A stretch of DNA of 64,000 bases, from contig CM114273.1 in NCBI GenBank assembly GCA_050084515.1, forward strand, positions 27,032,001 to 27,096,000, given 5' to 3'. This DNA comes from Blasia pusilla. Taxonomy: Eukaryota; Marchantiophyta; Marchantiopsida; Blasiales. This document shows, piece by piece, positions 22,893 through 40,250 of this stretch; the first letter of the stretch is position 1, and every line of letters begins with the position of its first letter. The notes beneath the pieces were generated by a model that was not told the DNA's origin, did no database searches, and saw nothing but the letters and a program-made list of their open reading frames with translations. The translations under genes and the position numbers were made by a program.

Positions 22893-23713
22893 TGCAAAGG
22901 CAGGATGAATAGGAAATCAGAATCGTCGTAAATCAAAAGGTAACCATGAATCAAACGCAATCAACGGAATCTGTGGAATAAACACTCAAGCTCCAATATT
23001 TTTTCCAATCATAATTACAGTGTCGATAACATGTCGACCAAATCTAACAATCACAAAGCGAGTCCCGTCTGCTTGTCCCGTTTGCTCCATTCATATTCCG
23101 TGATAGCGTAATTAGAGCTCCAATCTTCAACGCTAAGCAGTGTGGTGGTAGTCTCGATAGCAAACATGTATTCAAGAATTTTGTTGGGTATATCAACGTC
23201 ATTCCATCATCAATTATCGAATCAACACTTACAAAAGTGTGCTCCTGGAAAGAAAAACAATCATTAGAATCAAAAGGAAAACTTCTAACATTACAAAAAA
23301 TTGTGTCTTCATTTCATATAAATTGATGACATTCATTAAATATTCTAATTACCTCAGTTGGAAAATGCAACATTATTTTCGCATTGATAACATCCACTAT
23401 GGTATTTTTTTTGTAAGAATAGATGTGCCCCTCATGAAGTTAATATCATCCCACTTATCAATACATGTCCATGCACAATGTCAATTAAATCATTAAGTCT
23501 GTGGCCCTGAATAATCATCCCATCAAGAATTCTTATAAAATTATCTCCAAGCTCAAAATGCAATGGTATCTGACCCTCACCAACCTTCAATAACTAGTTA
23601 GCAAATCCATCTTGCTCATGCCTTAATTGTCCTAAGCAAAAATTGACCAAAAAAATAATCAGTACATCTTGATAAAAAGAGTACATAAGATAGAAAGTGC
23701 AACAATATAAGGT

Positions 23714-23932
23714 TCAATCTTTGTTACTTTGCAAAGAATTCACTCTCATGTTGGTAGTAAGTTTCATTATTTGCACATGAGACCAAACAAGAGATCTCCA
23801 AAGGGTTGCACGCACAATAGTTGGCCGATCACCATGACGTACTACCGGAAGAAGTTGTCGGAAGTCACCACCAAATATAAATATCTTGCCCCCAAAAGGA
23901 AGATCTCGTAATACAGGATCCACTAAACCCAT
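23714..23932 (-). pseudogene. Helitron helicase middle part (Walker B region)
   Basis: A 72-codon open stretch with PFGGKIFIFGGDFRQLLPVV, the motif II/III block of Helitron PIF1 helicases, then LWRSLVWSHVQIMKLTTNMR. It is separated from the C-terminal motifs by about 800 bp of frameshifted sequence. Confidence 0.85.
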
Positions 23933-23979
23933 GATATATTGGAAAGTACGATTAACAACCTCAAATTAAATTTCTCCAT

Positions 23980-24240
23980 GTGGGACTTCCTTATTCATGT
24001 TGATCTTTATATGACGCAAGAGGCTTTGGTGGTGGTGGTGGTGGTGGTGGTGGCGGATGTTGTAGTGACAGATCCTATACAAAAGGTTGTGCGAGCCCAA
24101 GTGGTAGCACAAGGGAGATTGATATAAGCGGCAGCGGTGAAGATGACCCATATTTATAGTCGACTCCATGACGAACATCGATTTTTTTCCCTAGCCATAG
24201 AGATGTACAGGGCTATGGGGGAGAGGTTTGACTCATGAAG
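23980..24240 (+). pseudogene. Second copy of the non-LTR-like C-terminal remnant
   Basis: It matches 20807-20857 joined to 21337-21530, including ADVVVTDP.., a segment reading VVAQGRLI, and HRFFSLAIEMYRAMGERFDS, then TGA. It carries a GGT run (about 24029-24052). It shares direct orientation with the copy 2.7 kb upstream, the Helitron remnant lying between. Confidence 0.55.
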
Positions 24241-24581
24241 GGCTCATTGCAAATCGTAAGATCCAATAAACAAAAACTTAATGAACCAACTAATCAGCAG
24301 ATTTGACATGCATCTTTAAAAAATTTCAGAATGGTAGTTGAGAGCCTAAATGTAGGAAAATTGAGAAAGAAGATACAATACAAAGTCCATTGCATTTACT
24401 TGCAAAGTTCTTGAGAACCTGAGTAAAAAACCAAGTTGATAGTGTAATTCTTGGACAACTTTGTCCAACAAAATTCACTCAAACAGAAAAAAGCGAGAGT
24501 TCTACTAAAGATAAGTATAAGATATCCGGCGTAATGTCAGCAAAAACTGAAGCTAAATGAAACTAACTTTCACACCTTAAA

Positions 24582-24875
24582 CTAATGCGGGCCTACAATT
24601 TTTTTCACTGATCTCTCGAGCCACAAAATGGAAGAACCTGCTGCTTCCTTGAGAAGTATTTGTGGAGGATCATCATCGTGGTTGGGAAATGGTAGTTCAA
24701 CTTTTGGCTCTTGTACACTAATCAGATCCACCTTGATACACCCTAGGGGAATCAATATACCATGATACTGATCTCTTCCTGCAATGCCAGATATTTGCCC
24801 TACTCCCACATGTTGCCATCCTTTGCAATTCTTTGAAAGAAGGACATGATCCCCTACTGTCAACTGCATGTACAA
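24582..24875 (-). pseudogene. CACTA accessory protein C-terminal domain exon
   Basis: The frame reads VGQISGIAGRDQYHGILIPLGCIKV and later LKEAAGSSILWLERSV. This resembles the domain following Ptta-type transposase regions in plant CACTA accessory proteins (pattern: ..G..lHg..vP.G.vkV.. then L.dA.Gs.v.WP). It ends in a stop at 24582. An exon of the same gene as 26086-26787 is likely; splice joins were not resolved. Confidence 0.5.
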
Positions 24876-26085
24876 TCACATTAACAAAAATCATATTTCA
24901 GATATGAACTTATAAATTCTACAAATACACACAAGCACATGTTCTAATCTTAGTTACCTTCTTAACGCTCCAGCCATTTCGGGGAATATTGCAAGAGTAT
25001 GTGGGAATCGTAAAATCACCTTCCAAGAATTTCTACAAATCCGATCCACTTTAAATCAATAGACATGAAGAACTCTGCTCATACAATGAAAGCACAAAAG
25101 GAAACAAAACATCATCAATTACTTACAATGTTCTTCTCTTTCCTCTCATTGAGTGAAGGGTGCTTCTTTTTTATCTTTATCTTGGAAGAAGCTCCCTTTC
25201 CCAACATATGTTGGGTCTTCTCGATACCCTTGCCAGTAGGTTCCACTAGAACTCCAGAAGATAAGCCTTGAGATTCTTTAGGCTTCTTGCTCTCTAAGAT
25301 TTCTTCTTCCATGTTCTCAATCACTCCCATACCATGATTAGTTTCTGACTTATGAGAAGGCTGTACACCTAACGTAGAATTTCTATCTTCATCTACGGTT
25401 AAATCTAATACTGGATTATCATTAAGTTATGATACCATGGGTAAAATTTGATCCTTAAGAATAGATGGGAGAGAAGGTGTCGGAGTAGGAGCTACCATAC
25501 TTGGATCAAAATTTATGGTTTTTTGAGGTACCACTTGAGTCATCTTGAATAAGATAGCCATGATTTGGCCTATGTTTTTCTTGATATCAATAATGTCTGA
25601 CTTCGTGGATGCACTATCTTTCTCCATATTATCTATTATGTGGGTTAAGGATGTTGTTGCACTGTGTATCAAAGGGCATGTTCATCAACAAAAACAAGTT
25701 AGGTATTTGCAATAGCTTAGAACCAAGACACAATGATGAAAATATCATATTAGTGCAACTATAAGGAGAGTAGGACTACTACAGTTTCCAGCAAACAAAA
25801 AATCAGATTGGTGCAACTAAAAGATACAAGATCAAGCCACACAAAAAAGATCCAAAAACAAGAAGAGAAATCTTATGCCATGAAAGATACCATGGATTTG
25901 CAATCTATTGTAGAGGGCTACTCTTATTAAGAAGGATGTCAATAATACCTTATTGTTGATACTTTGTTGGCTTGGATCCACTTTAGGAGAGTTGAGGGAC
26001 TCTTGCATCTCTTGTATTGTAGGAGAAGCTCCCCGATCCTTCTTCTACTTGACAATATCCAAAATTGAAAAACCAGAATCAAGAT

Positions 26086-26787
26086 TTAGTCATATTCCAA
26101 GATGTAAGAACTCCCTATAAAACCTAAATTCTGCCAACAAAGAAACCAGGAAGACTCAATGGATAATATAATTACAAACATTTTCTTTTGGCCCGAATAT
26201 CCTCGTCTCCCATTAGGGTTGGGGTTTTCCACCTTAGATCTATTGACCTTCATTCGTTCAGATTTCTGTTGTCTCGCGGGTGATACCCAATACGACTGCA
26301 ATGACTGCCATGTTTTTGGATTCACATCTGGAGGACAAGCGCATTCTTCAGATGCCCCTTTTTCTCTCCAATACTTTTTCAAGCGGTCCTGCTCTCGTTT
26401 CATCAGATCTTGGAGAGAAGTACGCCAAAACCTGTCACTCAACTCACCACCCACATACTCGTAACGATTGTTAATCTCTCTATGGATGGTTCTCAAGTCT
26501 TGCTCGGCTTGTTTACTAACATCATCTATACTAAGGTCCAAGTGGCGATGTACACTTGCCTTGACATCATCATGATATTGGCTCTTTCCTTCACAACCAT
26601 AAACAATCTCACCATTTTCTGTCACCTCTACTGTAGGTTTTAGCCCCGCGCGTTCACGAATCGAGTTGGCTGCTTTCCACTTCTCATAAACTTCTTTGCA
26701 GCGCATACACTTAAGAGATGAATCTATCAAAAAATATGTAGTCAAAGTAAGAAAAAAACCCAAGTTTAACCATAGAAAAAAAACCAT
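26086..26787 (-). pseudogene. Plant transposase (Ptta/En/Spm family) domain exon
   Basis: The frame of 233 codons contains YEKWKAANSIRERAGLKPTV, a histidine/aspartate stretch, DRFWRTSLQDLMKREQDRLKKYWREKGASEECACPPDVNP, TWQSLQSYWVSPARQQKSERMKVNRSKV and NGRRGYSG. The W..L..YW.....KS....N..NR pattern is the hallmark of the Ptta/En/Spm plant transposase family, which binds subterminal repeats of CACTA elements. The first and last parts of the frame are probably intronic (hydrophobic start FFLWLNLGFF; tail after SGQKK). Confidence 0.75.
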
Positions 26788-28607
26788 AATGGATAAAACC
26801 TGGATGTAATGTCATTTTTCTAATTACCCTACATAGAATTTTAACTTACCAAGTGGATTTTGCTGGCCTCTCCACTCATACAAAACTTCTACTGGAGTTG
26901 TTGATGGTGGTGCTTTCCCGATTGATTTAGCAATCTAAGTCTGCATCAGCCAGATTGATATCATGGGCTGATTTTGATTTTCTTGTTCAGAACTTCAAGA
27001 GCTTTCCAACCCTTCCAAAATCGTTCAATTTTGATATTCTGAGCTCTTGCAATAGCAATTTCAGTATAGAAGAGTGCAATTAGTAAAGGAAAGTTGTGGG
27101 GTTTGCTTCTCCACTCATATGAAACTTCTACTGGAGTTGTTGATGGTGGTACATAAAAACCCTGTGTAGGATGGGGTGGATAAAAGGTCCCAGGTGGGAC
27201 CCAACCTCGAGGCATTGAACCTGCAAAAAAACAAGAGAGCGAATTGCTGAAGAACATATAGCAACGAACTACCATTACGATGAAAAAAGAGGAAAAAATC
27301 TTTTGTGAACTAGCATAAGAACTTAGACCCAAGGATTGAACTTGAAAATCTAAACTCCAACCAGGTAATGAAGATGGCCATTGGGATGGCATTTGAAATC
27401 CTTGATGATTGCCATGCATTGGCCAAGGGTATGCAACATTAGAGCATGATCCTTGGTTGTCCTTTGATTTCTTTGCCGGGCTCTTGCCCTACATGAGACA
27501 CATATTCAACATGTGTACATACCCAATCAATTTATCAACAAAACCTGATAGGACTATTCCACTCACTATTTTGTTTGGCAAGCTTACCAACTTAGTATTA
27601 GACTATGCATTATAATCTAGATAAGCATGAAATGAAAAAGGTAAGGATAAGGACAGAATCTAACACTTTGTTCTCCATGTTTGGGACACTTGTTGATCTT
27701 GAATGGAGACTTCGAGGTGCTTTCTCTAAGAAATTCCGAAGGCTCTGAACTTGATTGCTCCAGATTAACATCAAATTCGGGATCTGACTCCGAAGCATCA
27801 CTATTGAATGTTTCCTCGTTATGTGAAGACCCTTGGTCGTCCATCTTCAATTTATAGCACCGTTGACGAGTAAGATGTACTCTGGGCGTGGATGGTTGTT
27901 GTGTCTTTCTAGTATGTTCTCTCGGTACCTTAGCTATACGTGATTCCTCTGGAAAAACTGACCTACAAACGAGCATGTAACATAATAATATGTAAGTTGC
28001 ATATAAGTTACGGAATATGACCTTGAAGTACACCTCTGTATAATATCTTCGAGATCTCTTCAAAGCAAGGAAATGGATCTTTGAGAGCCTTAATTGGAAA
28101 TTGGAAGAGCAAAGATGGTCTAAGGCTTACTGCCACTGAGAAGCAAGGAGATATGTTTCTGCCCTCACTCATGCACAATGATCCTCTCGTCATCTGAAAT
28201 ACTCTGCGTTCGCCTCCTCCGTGGATAGTTTTGTCCCTACATCAACAAGCGGAACTCCATTTTCCGGAGTCGTTAGGGTAACTCCACTATTAGACTCAAA
28301 ATGGTTTTTGGACTCTTGAATCTGCATCGTGAAATCAAACACACATTGCAAAACCAAGGAATGTATTTAGCCACAAATCTTTGGCATAATCAAGGATGTG
28401 CCAATGTCTTGAGTTTAACATTTTTTAAGTTAAACACTCTCTGATTTGCATAATCAGACCTTGCACCAGATCTTGAACTTTCATAAAAAAAAATTTGTAA
28501 CAAAAAATGTCCAAATAGGAATTAACACACTATTACAATACCTGGATATTTCATTGAAGTCCATTACAATAGTTTTTTATTACTCCTCTATTACAAAGCA
28601 GTACACC

Positions 28608-29425
28608 TTACTCACTATCAGAACTAGTCCTCATTTCACAACTATCTTCGGAACTTTCACCATGTTCTTCATCGGGTACAAACTCTATTGATGCTAAAGC
28701 TAATTTTGCATCGGATAGGTGGATGGCACCAAGAAATGAGATGTCTTGCACTTCACTGTCCAAGTGTGATTGTGCCCTCAAGTCTTCCAAGTCGATATGA
28801 TCATTAGTACAAATGTCTGGTCTACCCCCTATAACTCTTCTAGAACGGGCTGCTTTTTGCATAACTACCTTCCAACCTATACGTTCCTCAACTGGAGCAT
28901 AGAATAACTATTCAACTTGGCTGGGAAAAAAAAGGGATCTGAATTAAGTGGTAGTAGCTTTTTGAAATCTACTAGGAGAAACCCATTTTCATCATACATC
29001 ATTGTAGCATCAATCCCATTCCATGAGGATTTTACTCACTTGCCTCTCATAAGAACTATATGCTCATCCAATGTGCCACAATCTAATTGCAAAATATATA
29101 CTAGAATGCCAACATAAGAGATTTGGCTAAGATGATTCACTTGGTTAGCTGTTTGTGAAAGAAACTTTTCGCCTATCTCTAGAAATATTGGACATCGTCC
29201 AATTGAAGGCCAGTGTGGTACCTTTCTTTCATCCTTGGGTGTGAAAGAAGAGAGGTAGGAGTGTGTGGGTTTGTCAAATGGTATGATCCCTAGTCGGATC
29301 GTTTGTTTGTCTTTCTTTGTAGAGGAATTAGAAGGATTTGCATGAGCCGCTCTTGAATCTGACGTTTGCTTCAAGAGGTGAATGCGGTCTAATTCAAGGG
29401 TGCGGTGGAGTAGGCAATGCAACAC
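28608..29425 (-). pseudogene. TNP2-type C-terminal module (DUF4216-like) of a CACTA element
   Basis: Two minus-strand stretches (29425-29036, then after one stop down to 28790) read as SQISYVGILVYILQLDCG.., then after a TGA, SSWNGIDATMMYDENGFLLVDF and a downstream segment with PFFFPAKLNSYSML. This matches the usual order 'YYG.leeI.eL.Y....v.lF.C.W' then 'D..Gf.lVdf..l...dPFi.a.q..qVfYv' of DUF4216. It is broken by stops. The frame 28608-28862 continues with an acidic tail. Confidence 0.6.
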
Positions 29426-29430
29426 CAGTG

Positions 29431-30133
29431 GCTTCCAATTGAGGTGGCGGGGTACATCAGTTTCGCCTACTACTGGTGGTAAGGGAAAGCGACTCCTTCC
29501 TCGTTGTGTGTGTCTCTTATTGTCTATCTCTCTGACGCTCCCGCATTTGCAACAACGAGCTAAATCATAGCGTCACAAGCAAAGAACTCTGCTCATTTAT
29601 TCCAATGATTTGTTGTCCCCGCACTATGATCAAATCTTGTCTCTCTATTATTTCATCTTTATTTCCCATTGAACGTTCTGATTGGAGTTTCTCCTTCTTC
29701 AGATAGACTACATATTACAAAACTATACTACCCGACTCAAATTGCAACCACTAGATTCCGGATTTCTGTAGAGATCGATTTACTCCCTTTACTGTGGGGA
29801 CTTTAGTATGGAAGTTCTCGCAAAACAAACACTTCAAAAAATACATAGAGTTAAGTTTGAAACTCCTTCCATATTTGCAATGTGATGAATTTCTCATCGG
29901 AGTTGCATTGAAATACATATGGTTGTCTTGACTCTAACGCAATTTGTAGTGACAACGTGATGAAAGGCGTGTGTTTCTAAAGATTGAGGTCACGAGAAGG
30001 GCATTCTTGGGACAACCGATTGTGATACAGGAGTTATTCGGGATGCTTCTAGACTCTAAGGTATTCTCTGGGACTCTCATTTGTGTGCAATTGGTAGTGA
30101 TACAACTCTGCTTCCCTAAATCGCAGCCCGAAA
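29431..30133. other. No gene recognised
   Basis: Short frames only; no domain, RNA gene or repeat seen between the CACTA remnant and the first GA array. Confidence 0.4.
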
Positions 30134-31335
<1,202 letters not shown>

Positions 31336-31348
31336 TGGTATCAGGGCC
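31336..31348 (+). promoter_or_regulatory. Primer-binding site for tRNA-iMet
   Basis: TGGTATCAGGGCC differs by one base from TGGTATCAGAGCC, the usual plant LTR-retrotransposon PBS. It precedes gag by about 50 bp. Confidence 0.8.
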
Positions 31349-31393
31349 TATCCTTGATGAGCGTGAACTTAGGGTCGTTGAAGATCTGGACGT

Positions 31394-32383
31394 TTGGGGA
31401 GAACTCAAGGTAGTCGGAAGACCGCGACGCCGAGGAGGAACGCAAGAGGCGAGGAGGAGATCTCAGAAAGCAAAGATTCGCAAATGGCGACCAAAGGCGA
31501 AGAACCGAGGAAACCGCGAGTCAAAGCAAAAAAGCCGAGAGACGAATCAATGACGGACCGAGAGCCAGAGGTGGAATTTATGACTCCCGAAGTGCCGAGT
31601 CCCAGACATGAGGATGTTCCAACCGAAAATCTTTCCGCGTGACCTTCGGGTCCAAACTTAAACGATCCGGCCTTTTATATCCAAATGATGGGATTGATGA
31701 AGGTGATGGCGGACCAGATGGCCGAGCAGAGCAAGGTGATATCGAAATTCAAGTCAAATGGAGCCTCTAGTTCCGGCAAGAAGCTTTGTAAGACTAATTT
31801 GCTAACGCCATTCACAGGAATGGGGCGTTCTCGGAAAGTGAGCGAGTTTCTAACGGAACTCAAACTTTATTTCGAAGCGCCAAAGGCAGACGAACAAGAT
31901 AAAGTGACTGTAGCGGTCACGTTTTTGAAGGATCACGCTCTCCATTGGTGGACGGCTCACCGTAAAGAACATCTAGATTGTGGGAAAATGTTGAGTTTGG
32001 AAGATTTCAAGGAGTTGATTGGGAACCAATTCACTCCGGAATATCAGGAGTATCGCGATGACATGGAGGTGGTGAGGTTGCGCCAAAGTGGATCCCTTGG
32101 CGCTTATGTGTGAGAGTTTAGTGCGCTCATGAGTGCACTTTCCACGGATGAACATACAAAAAAGGTGATCTTCCTAAGTGGACTCAAACTGAGTGCCGAA
32201 AAGGCCCTCTTTGGTATGCCTCACATCCCAGAGACGTGCGCGGATCTTTTGAGACTAGCAGAGCGGATTGGGGACAATGAAGTCCAACACCGAAACCCTT
32301 TGAGCCAAAAAGTTTTTCTAAGTTACGGAAAAACAAAGGGACATCCAAGAGGGTTTGGAATGGGGGTGAGCGCGACCACGTAG
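31394..32383 (+). pseudogene. Gypsy Gag (retrotrans_gag), with stops
   Basis: One frame runs from 31394 to 32383 with TGA at 31640 and 32111. The core has LLTPFTGMGRSRKVSEFLTELKLYF, a segment reading DKVTVAVTFLKDHALHWW, then FKELIGNQFTPEYQEY and VVRLRQSGSLGAYV, the retrotrans_gag pattern, then FLSGLKLSAEKALFG. This capsid protein would package element RNA. The broken frame and missing pol make it inactive. Confidence 0.85.
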
Positions 32384-32409
32384 GGTCTCTTGCCCCAGTA
32401 GCAAAACGA

Positions 32410-35906
<3,497 letters not shown>

Positions 35907-37386
35907 ATGCATGTGGATAGTCCTACCATAGGGATTGAATGTAATATAAGCAATCCTACGTTAGGTGCGACAGACATTGATGAAGATACAAATGTTCATA
36001 GAATGATCAATGAAGCCTTTCATAGATTTGACCAGGGAGTCAACGAGGAACCCTTTGATCAGGATCAAAGGGCTCCACAAGATATTGATGATAGTCCTTT
36101 TGAGATAGGAGACGAAGATTCTGGATTAGGATGTGGTGAGGAAGATTGGGCAGCAGACTCGGTTGCATTGAGAGAAGCATGTTGCCCTTTATTCCCTGGA
36201 AGTAGGATTAGTAAACTAGCATTCACAATGGTTTTTCTGAATATTTATGGAGCTCATAACATCCCAAATGTGGATGTTGATGAGTTCTTGAAATTCTTTA
36301 CCTTACAAGTCCTACCTGATGACGACCATATCCCTAAAAACCATTATGCAGCCAAAATACTTGTCACAAAGCTTGGACTGAATTACATTCAGATTCACGC
36401 GTGTCCAAACGCTTGTATGTTGTTTCGAGGTGTTCACAAGGATTTGGACACATGTTCCAAGTGCATGTCACAAAGATATAAGCAAATGGGGAAGGGTAAA
36501 GTGCCTATGAAGATGTTACGACACTTCCATATTATTCCAAGGTTGAAGCGTATGTATAGATGTAGATCCATTGCTGAACTTATGACATGGACATCCAAGA
36601 ACAAGAGTACAAACGGATTGGTGAGGCACACTGGGGATTCTAAGCAATGGAGAGAAATTGATCTTCAATGGCCAGAGTTCATGAATGAGCACAAAAATTA
36701 TAGGCTTGGTTTGGCATTAGATGGGGTCAATCCCTCTAGTGACAAAAACAGTGTGTGGTCTACTTGGCCAGTGCTTTTGGTCAATTACAACTTACCCCCT
36801 TGGTTATGTACTAAAAAGTTCTTTCTCCAATTGGCTCTTATAATTCCGGGGAAGGAATCAATGACTTTTGAAAATCTAGATATATACTTAGCTCCACTTG
36901 TTGAGGAGTTGCAAATACTTTGAAAAGTCACACCTTTTGATAGTAGTAGCGTGGAAGACGTTGCTAAGTTCCAGCTTCGAGCAATGGTCATATGGACCAT
37001 AACTGACTACCCAGGTTTGGGTATTGTCTCTGGCCAAGCCACAAAAGGCAAGTTGGGGTGTGTAGTGTGTGGACCTCATGTGGATTCACACTACTCCAAA
37101 CCATTGACAAACCTACATTTCAAGGCCATCGGCGTTACAAGGAGAGAAATCACCCATATAGGATGCACCAAGTGGCCCATCATTTTGATTGTAAAGTGGA
37201 GACCCGAGAAATACCAAGGCGGGTATCAAGTGATGAGATACTTGAGTGGGCTGAATTGAAAAGAGTTTATGATAGTGAACCCAAGGCACGGCCAAGGAGA
37301 GGTGTACCGATGCATATTGATCCCTACAAGCAGACTGGAGTCTCACGACAGAGCATACTATTTGACGTGCCTTATTGGAAGGTAAT
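35907..37386 (+). pseudogene. CACTA transposase TNP2 (Transposase_21), frame-broken
   Basis: The main frame (35907-36923) carries an acidic N-terminal region, LFPGSRISKLAFTMVFLNI, a DEFLKFFTLQVLPDD region, then KLGLNYIQIHACPNACMLF, CSKCMSQRYK, GLVRHTGDSKQWREID and LALDGVNPSSD, the classic TNP2 order with its D-G dyad. TGA at 36921 replaces the W of the usual LW; the frame continues to PLVEELQ.., AMVIWTITDYPGLGIVSGQ and LGCVVC. A frameshift near 37130 leads to YKERNHPYR and then SILFDVPYWK (to about 37380). The next conserved part (nLDvMHiEKN) is missing. The protein would cut and paste CACTA elements; this copy is inactive. Confidence 0.9.
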
Positions 37387-39900
37387 ATCTTACTACCAAT
37401 ATTTTCCAGGTTCTCAGCTTTCAAATTATTGTTCATCTTCAAATAGTATCTTGTTTGCAAAGGCTTACTTTATTATGTAACTGAATTATATATTTATCCT
37501 TGTATTTTCTAGACTTCCTCTAGACTAATCTCTCTTTGTGTGTTGGCTTTTTCCTGGAAAGCTCATGCCAATAATAAACCTCATGCTTGGGCAGACATAT
37601 TCATTCATGACCAAATCATGGAATGCTATACTCTACCCCACCCTAACTCTATTGTTTTGTGGACCTTCCAATTTTTGCGGGCTTAATATCCGAGATTTCG
37701 CCCATCCTGAAAGGGATGACCGAATAGCAAGGGCGAGCTGGCTCCTTGAAGATGAGGATCCATTTTGGCCAACCGAACCAACCAGCCTCAGCCGGCGCTC
37801 ATCTGGCTGGACCTCAGGGCTATTTCCATGGAAGACTCGGTCCAATAATTGCTCACTCTTGAAGCAAGCTCACTTATGTATAGGTGTTGATCATAACAAA
37901 TGGCCTTCACCTCAAACATGCAAATTTGTCTTCTTATCCCTAGTTAGAGTGCCTAGATGTTGAGTTTAAAACTCTTCCGGTGGACAATTCAAAACTCATG
38001 AGAACAGGTCCATACACTAGTCCAAAGTGAAGTTCTTACACTAACTCAACAGGGCTTTTGAAGTCTTTTGGCCTCAAATTGATGGAATCTCTATATCCAT
38101 GCGCTTGGATGTGGAAGTTCCATCAATTTGAAACGAATACACTTTGAAAGCATTCTCCGCATGATTGCTTGCGTATCACATGATTACGTTTGGTAGGGCA
38201 ATATAACCATGTCATCAATGTGAAATCCCATTTGGACGACCCTACTCCCACACCTTTCAACCGATCTATTGAAACCGACATGACAATGCTGCAGGGGCAG
38301 CTTGGGCAAGGGCAGCCTAGCCCTCCCACATGGCAAAAAAATTGCATGCAGCGGGGTTTGGACCTAGCCCACCTTGCCCACTCTTGATGACCTGCCGCTC
38401 TAGCCTATTCACATTAGCTGATATGCAGGGGGCTTTGATAGTTCTTTATGAAATTTGTTTTTTCCTCTACCCGGATCCTGTTGCCCGACTGCAGGCAGTA
38501 AATGAATACCTGCAGTAAGATGTTTTATGTATTTCAATTGAAACTGCCAAGAATAGATTAGCATAAACGGCCCAGTCACTAATGAGAGTTGGATTACCTT
38601 ATATATTTTGGTCTGGTGTAGGGCTTGGGGCTTTTAGAGCAATTCATAACAAATGCCTTGATCCAACTAACCTGCCCGACAACACAACCGTCCTGAAGAC
38701 AATTCCTAATCAAGTTCTCTTGGTAAGATTACATATTTAGTAAAGCCAAGAATGGCCTTTAACTTGAAAACTGAGATACTCAGCATTTCATTCTTGTGTG
38801 CATCTTACGGACTCCATTTCTTTGAATCTGCATAACTCTATACCATGTTCCAGTATCTTTACCTGGTTTGGTTTTACTTCAATGAAGGTAGGAAATTCTT
38901 TCAACAAGTCAAAATACCTTTGTCATGAAAATTGAACGTGAAGTGGGCTCCTGCGGCATGGAGTTTGGCCTCCTCAATAGGAACTCAAAACTCTACTGCA
39001 TCTCCACCCAATCATGCCAAGCTACATCACATCTAGCTATATTCAACATGGACATGTTCCCTTTGGGGTTTTGTAATCCACTCTTCAATGGTTTCTTTGA
39101 TGTAGAGATACCTGGACAAAACCTTATCAGCTCTTGATCAAAATATCTTAACTGTTTTTACTAGTAAGTGGTCATGGAGCCATCAGATGCAACTCCCAAT
39201 TAGTGAGTACAGAATGAGAGTTCAAATTCAAAGGCCCAACTTCCAACTTGTGCTCTTTACTCTTCACTCATAGACTTTAAGGGATACAAACAGTGGTGGA
39301 ATGACAAGCAGAGAATGAGTCTTGAAGATGCAAAATGTTTAAGAATTGATCATACTATATCACACCTTGAACCATGCCTGGGTTTGGTGCATTTACCATA
39401 CCTCAACAAATAGCTCAGTAGATGAAATTTGAGGGGTTACCTTGCAGAAAAATGTGGCAAACACTACCCCAGAATATGCCATCTCAGTTAAGACTTGGCC
39501 CTCAGGTAGGGCCCCAAGTAGCTTGCACAGTTGGTCCCACTTCTTATCATTGACTCAAGCAGATTGTTTGATTGGAAATTCTGCATCACGTCCTCACCAA
39601 GTTGTCAGAAGATATCACGATTTTCAGCTACTGTAGCTCGTCTTACAACTAACTTGGATTATGTAAATGGTTTCGTACACAAGGATGAGTCCAGGATGGG
39701 ACAGATGTTCTTACCACAAAATTCCTTGTGGTAGGTCTTGCAGACATGTGCCTCTTTCCAATTGAAGACACCATGTATCTGATTTTTAGTTTGATCACTA
39801 CCGCTGAAGTTTTCTTCGAGCTGCTGCTGCTGCTGCTCGCGGTGGAATATATACCTTGTATCTCACCTAATTATACACAATGCAAATCTTGTAAGAAAGC
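37387..39900. other. Region without assigned gene
   Basis: The 141-codon plus frame at 37538-37963 (containing RDFAHPERDDRIARASWLLEDEDPFWP) looks protein-like but I do not recognise it. The rest is short frames. A minus-strand CAG run (about 39822-39838) could encode polyglutamine in a terminal exon of the TOPORS-like gene (reading QQQQQLEENFSGSDQTKN), but the splice join is unproven. Confidence 0.35.
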
Positions 39901-40250
39901 TTAAAAATTTGACTGCTCTGTCCAAAATTCTGAGATATTGATTATGTCTAGTACCTTCAGACTATATCTCAGCCAGACTAATGAGACATGAAAAGGACTC
40001 TGCCACATGTTACTACGAATCTCACTGGGACAAACGCCACAGTATCTACCATTATTCCATGCTTGCTGATATACACAAGAGCCAGAGTCTTTGACAAAAC
40101 ATAAGAGAGAGTGCCTAGTTTGCAAGAATACATTCTCACACTCTTGATCTCCCAAAGTTTGTGCAAGCTCCATTTTTTAAGCAGTAGATGAGGGCATGTA
40201 CCACACCATTTAATTGGTTTCGTAACCTTGCAAAGGAGTGAGATTCTTAC

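Larger units (their letters stand above)
22539..23935 (-). mobile_element. Helitron 3' part with PIF1-type helicase remnant
   Basis: On the minus strand, helicase motifs appear in the right order: IFIFGGDFRQLLPVV (motif II/III area, 23.8-23.9 kb), TTNMRVNS, decayed text resembling WLLKVGEG..IP (23.5 kb), then INKSQGQTLERVGIYLP and QLYVALSRVGSRKSVHMMV (22.75-22.89 kb; motifs V/VI). The 3' terminus follows: a near-perfect hairpin (CCGGTGC..GCACGGG, 22577-22593), a TA-rich run, and CTAG at 22542-22539 followed by T, the standard Helitron end and insertion context. The Rep domain and 5' end are missing; the left break is at the retroelement fragment beginning near 23940. It is inactive. Confidence 0.8.
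24582..29430 (-). mobile_element. CACTA (En/Spm)-type transposon region, accessory genes on the minus strand
   Basis: On the minus strand, 29.43 to 28.8 kb encodes a DUF4216-like TNP2 C-terminal module, 26.79 to 26.09 kb a Ptta/En/Spm plant transposase domain, and 24.88 to 24.58 kb a domain usually found after it. This order suits a CACTA element whose TNP2 core has been lost or lies elsewhere. No CACTA terminal repeats were identified. Intervening frames at 25.1-25.7 and 27.0-28.2 kb may be further exons (proline- and serine-rich or charged, no recognisable domain). Confidence 0.65.

Noticed and set aside
24029-24052. GGT run encoding poly-valine
   Set aside because: A simple-sequence expansion inside a dead retroelement fragment.
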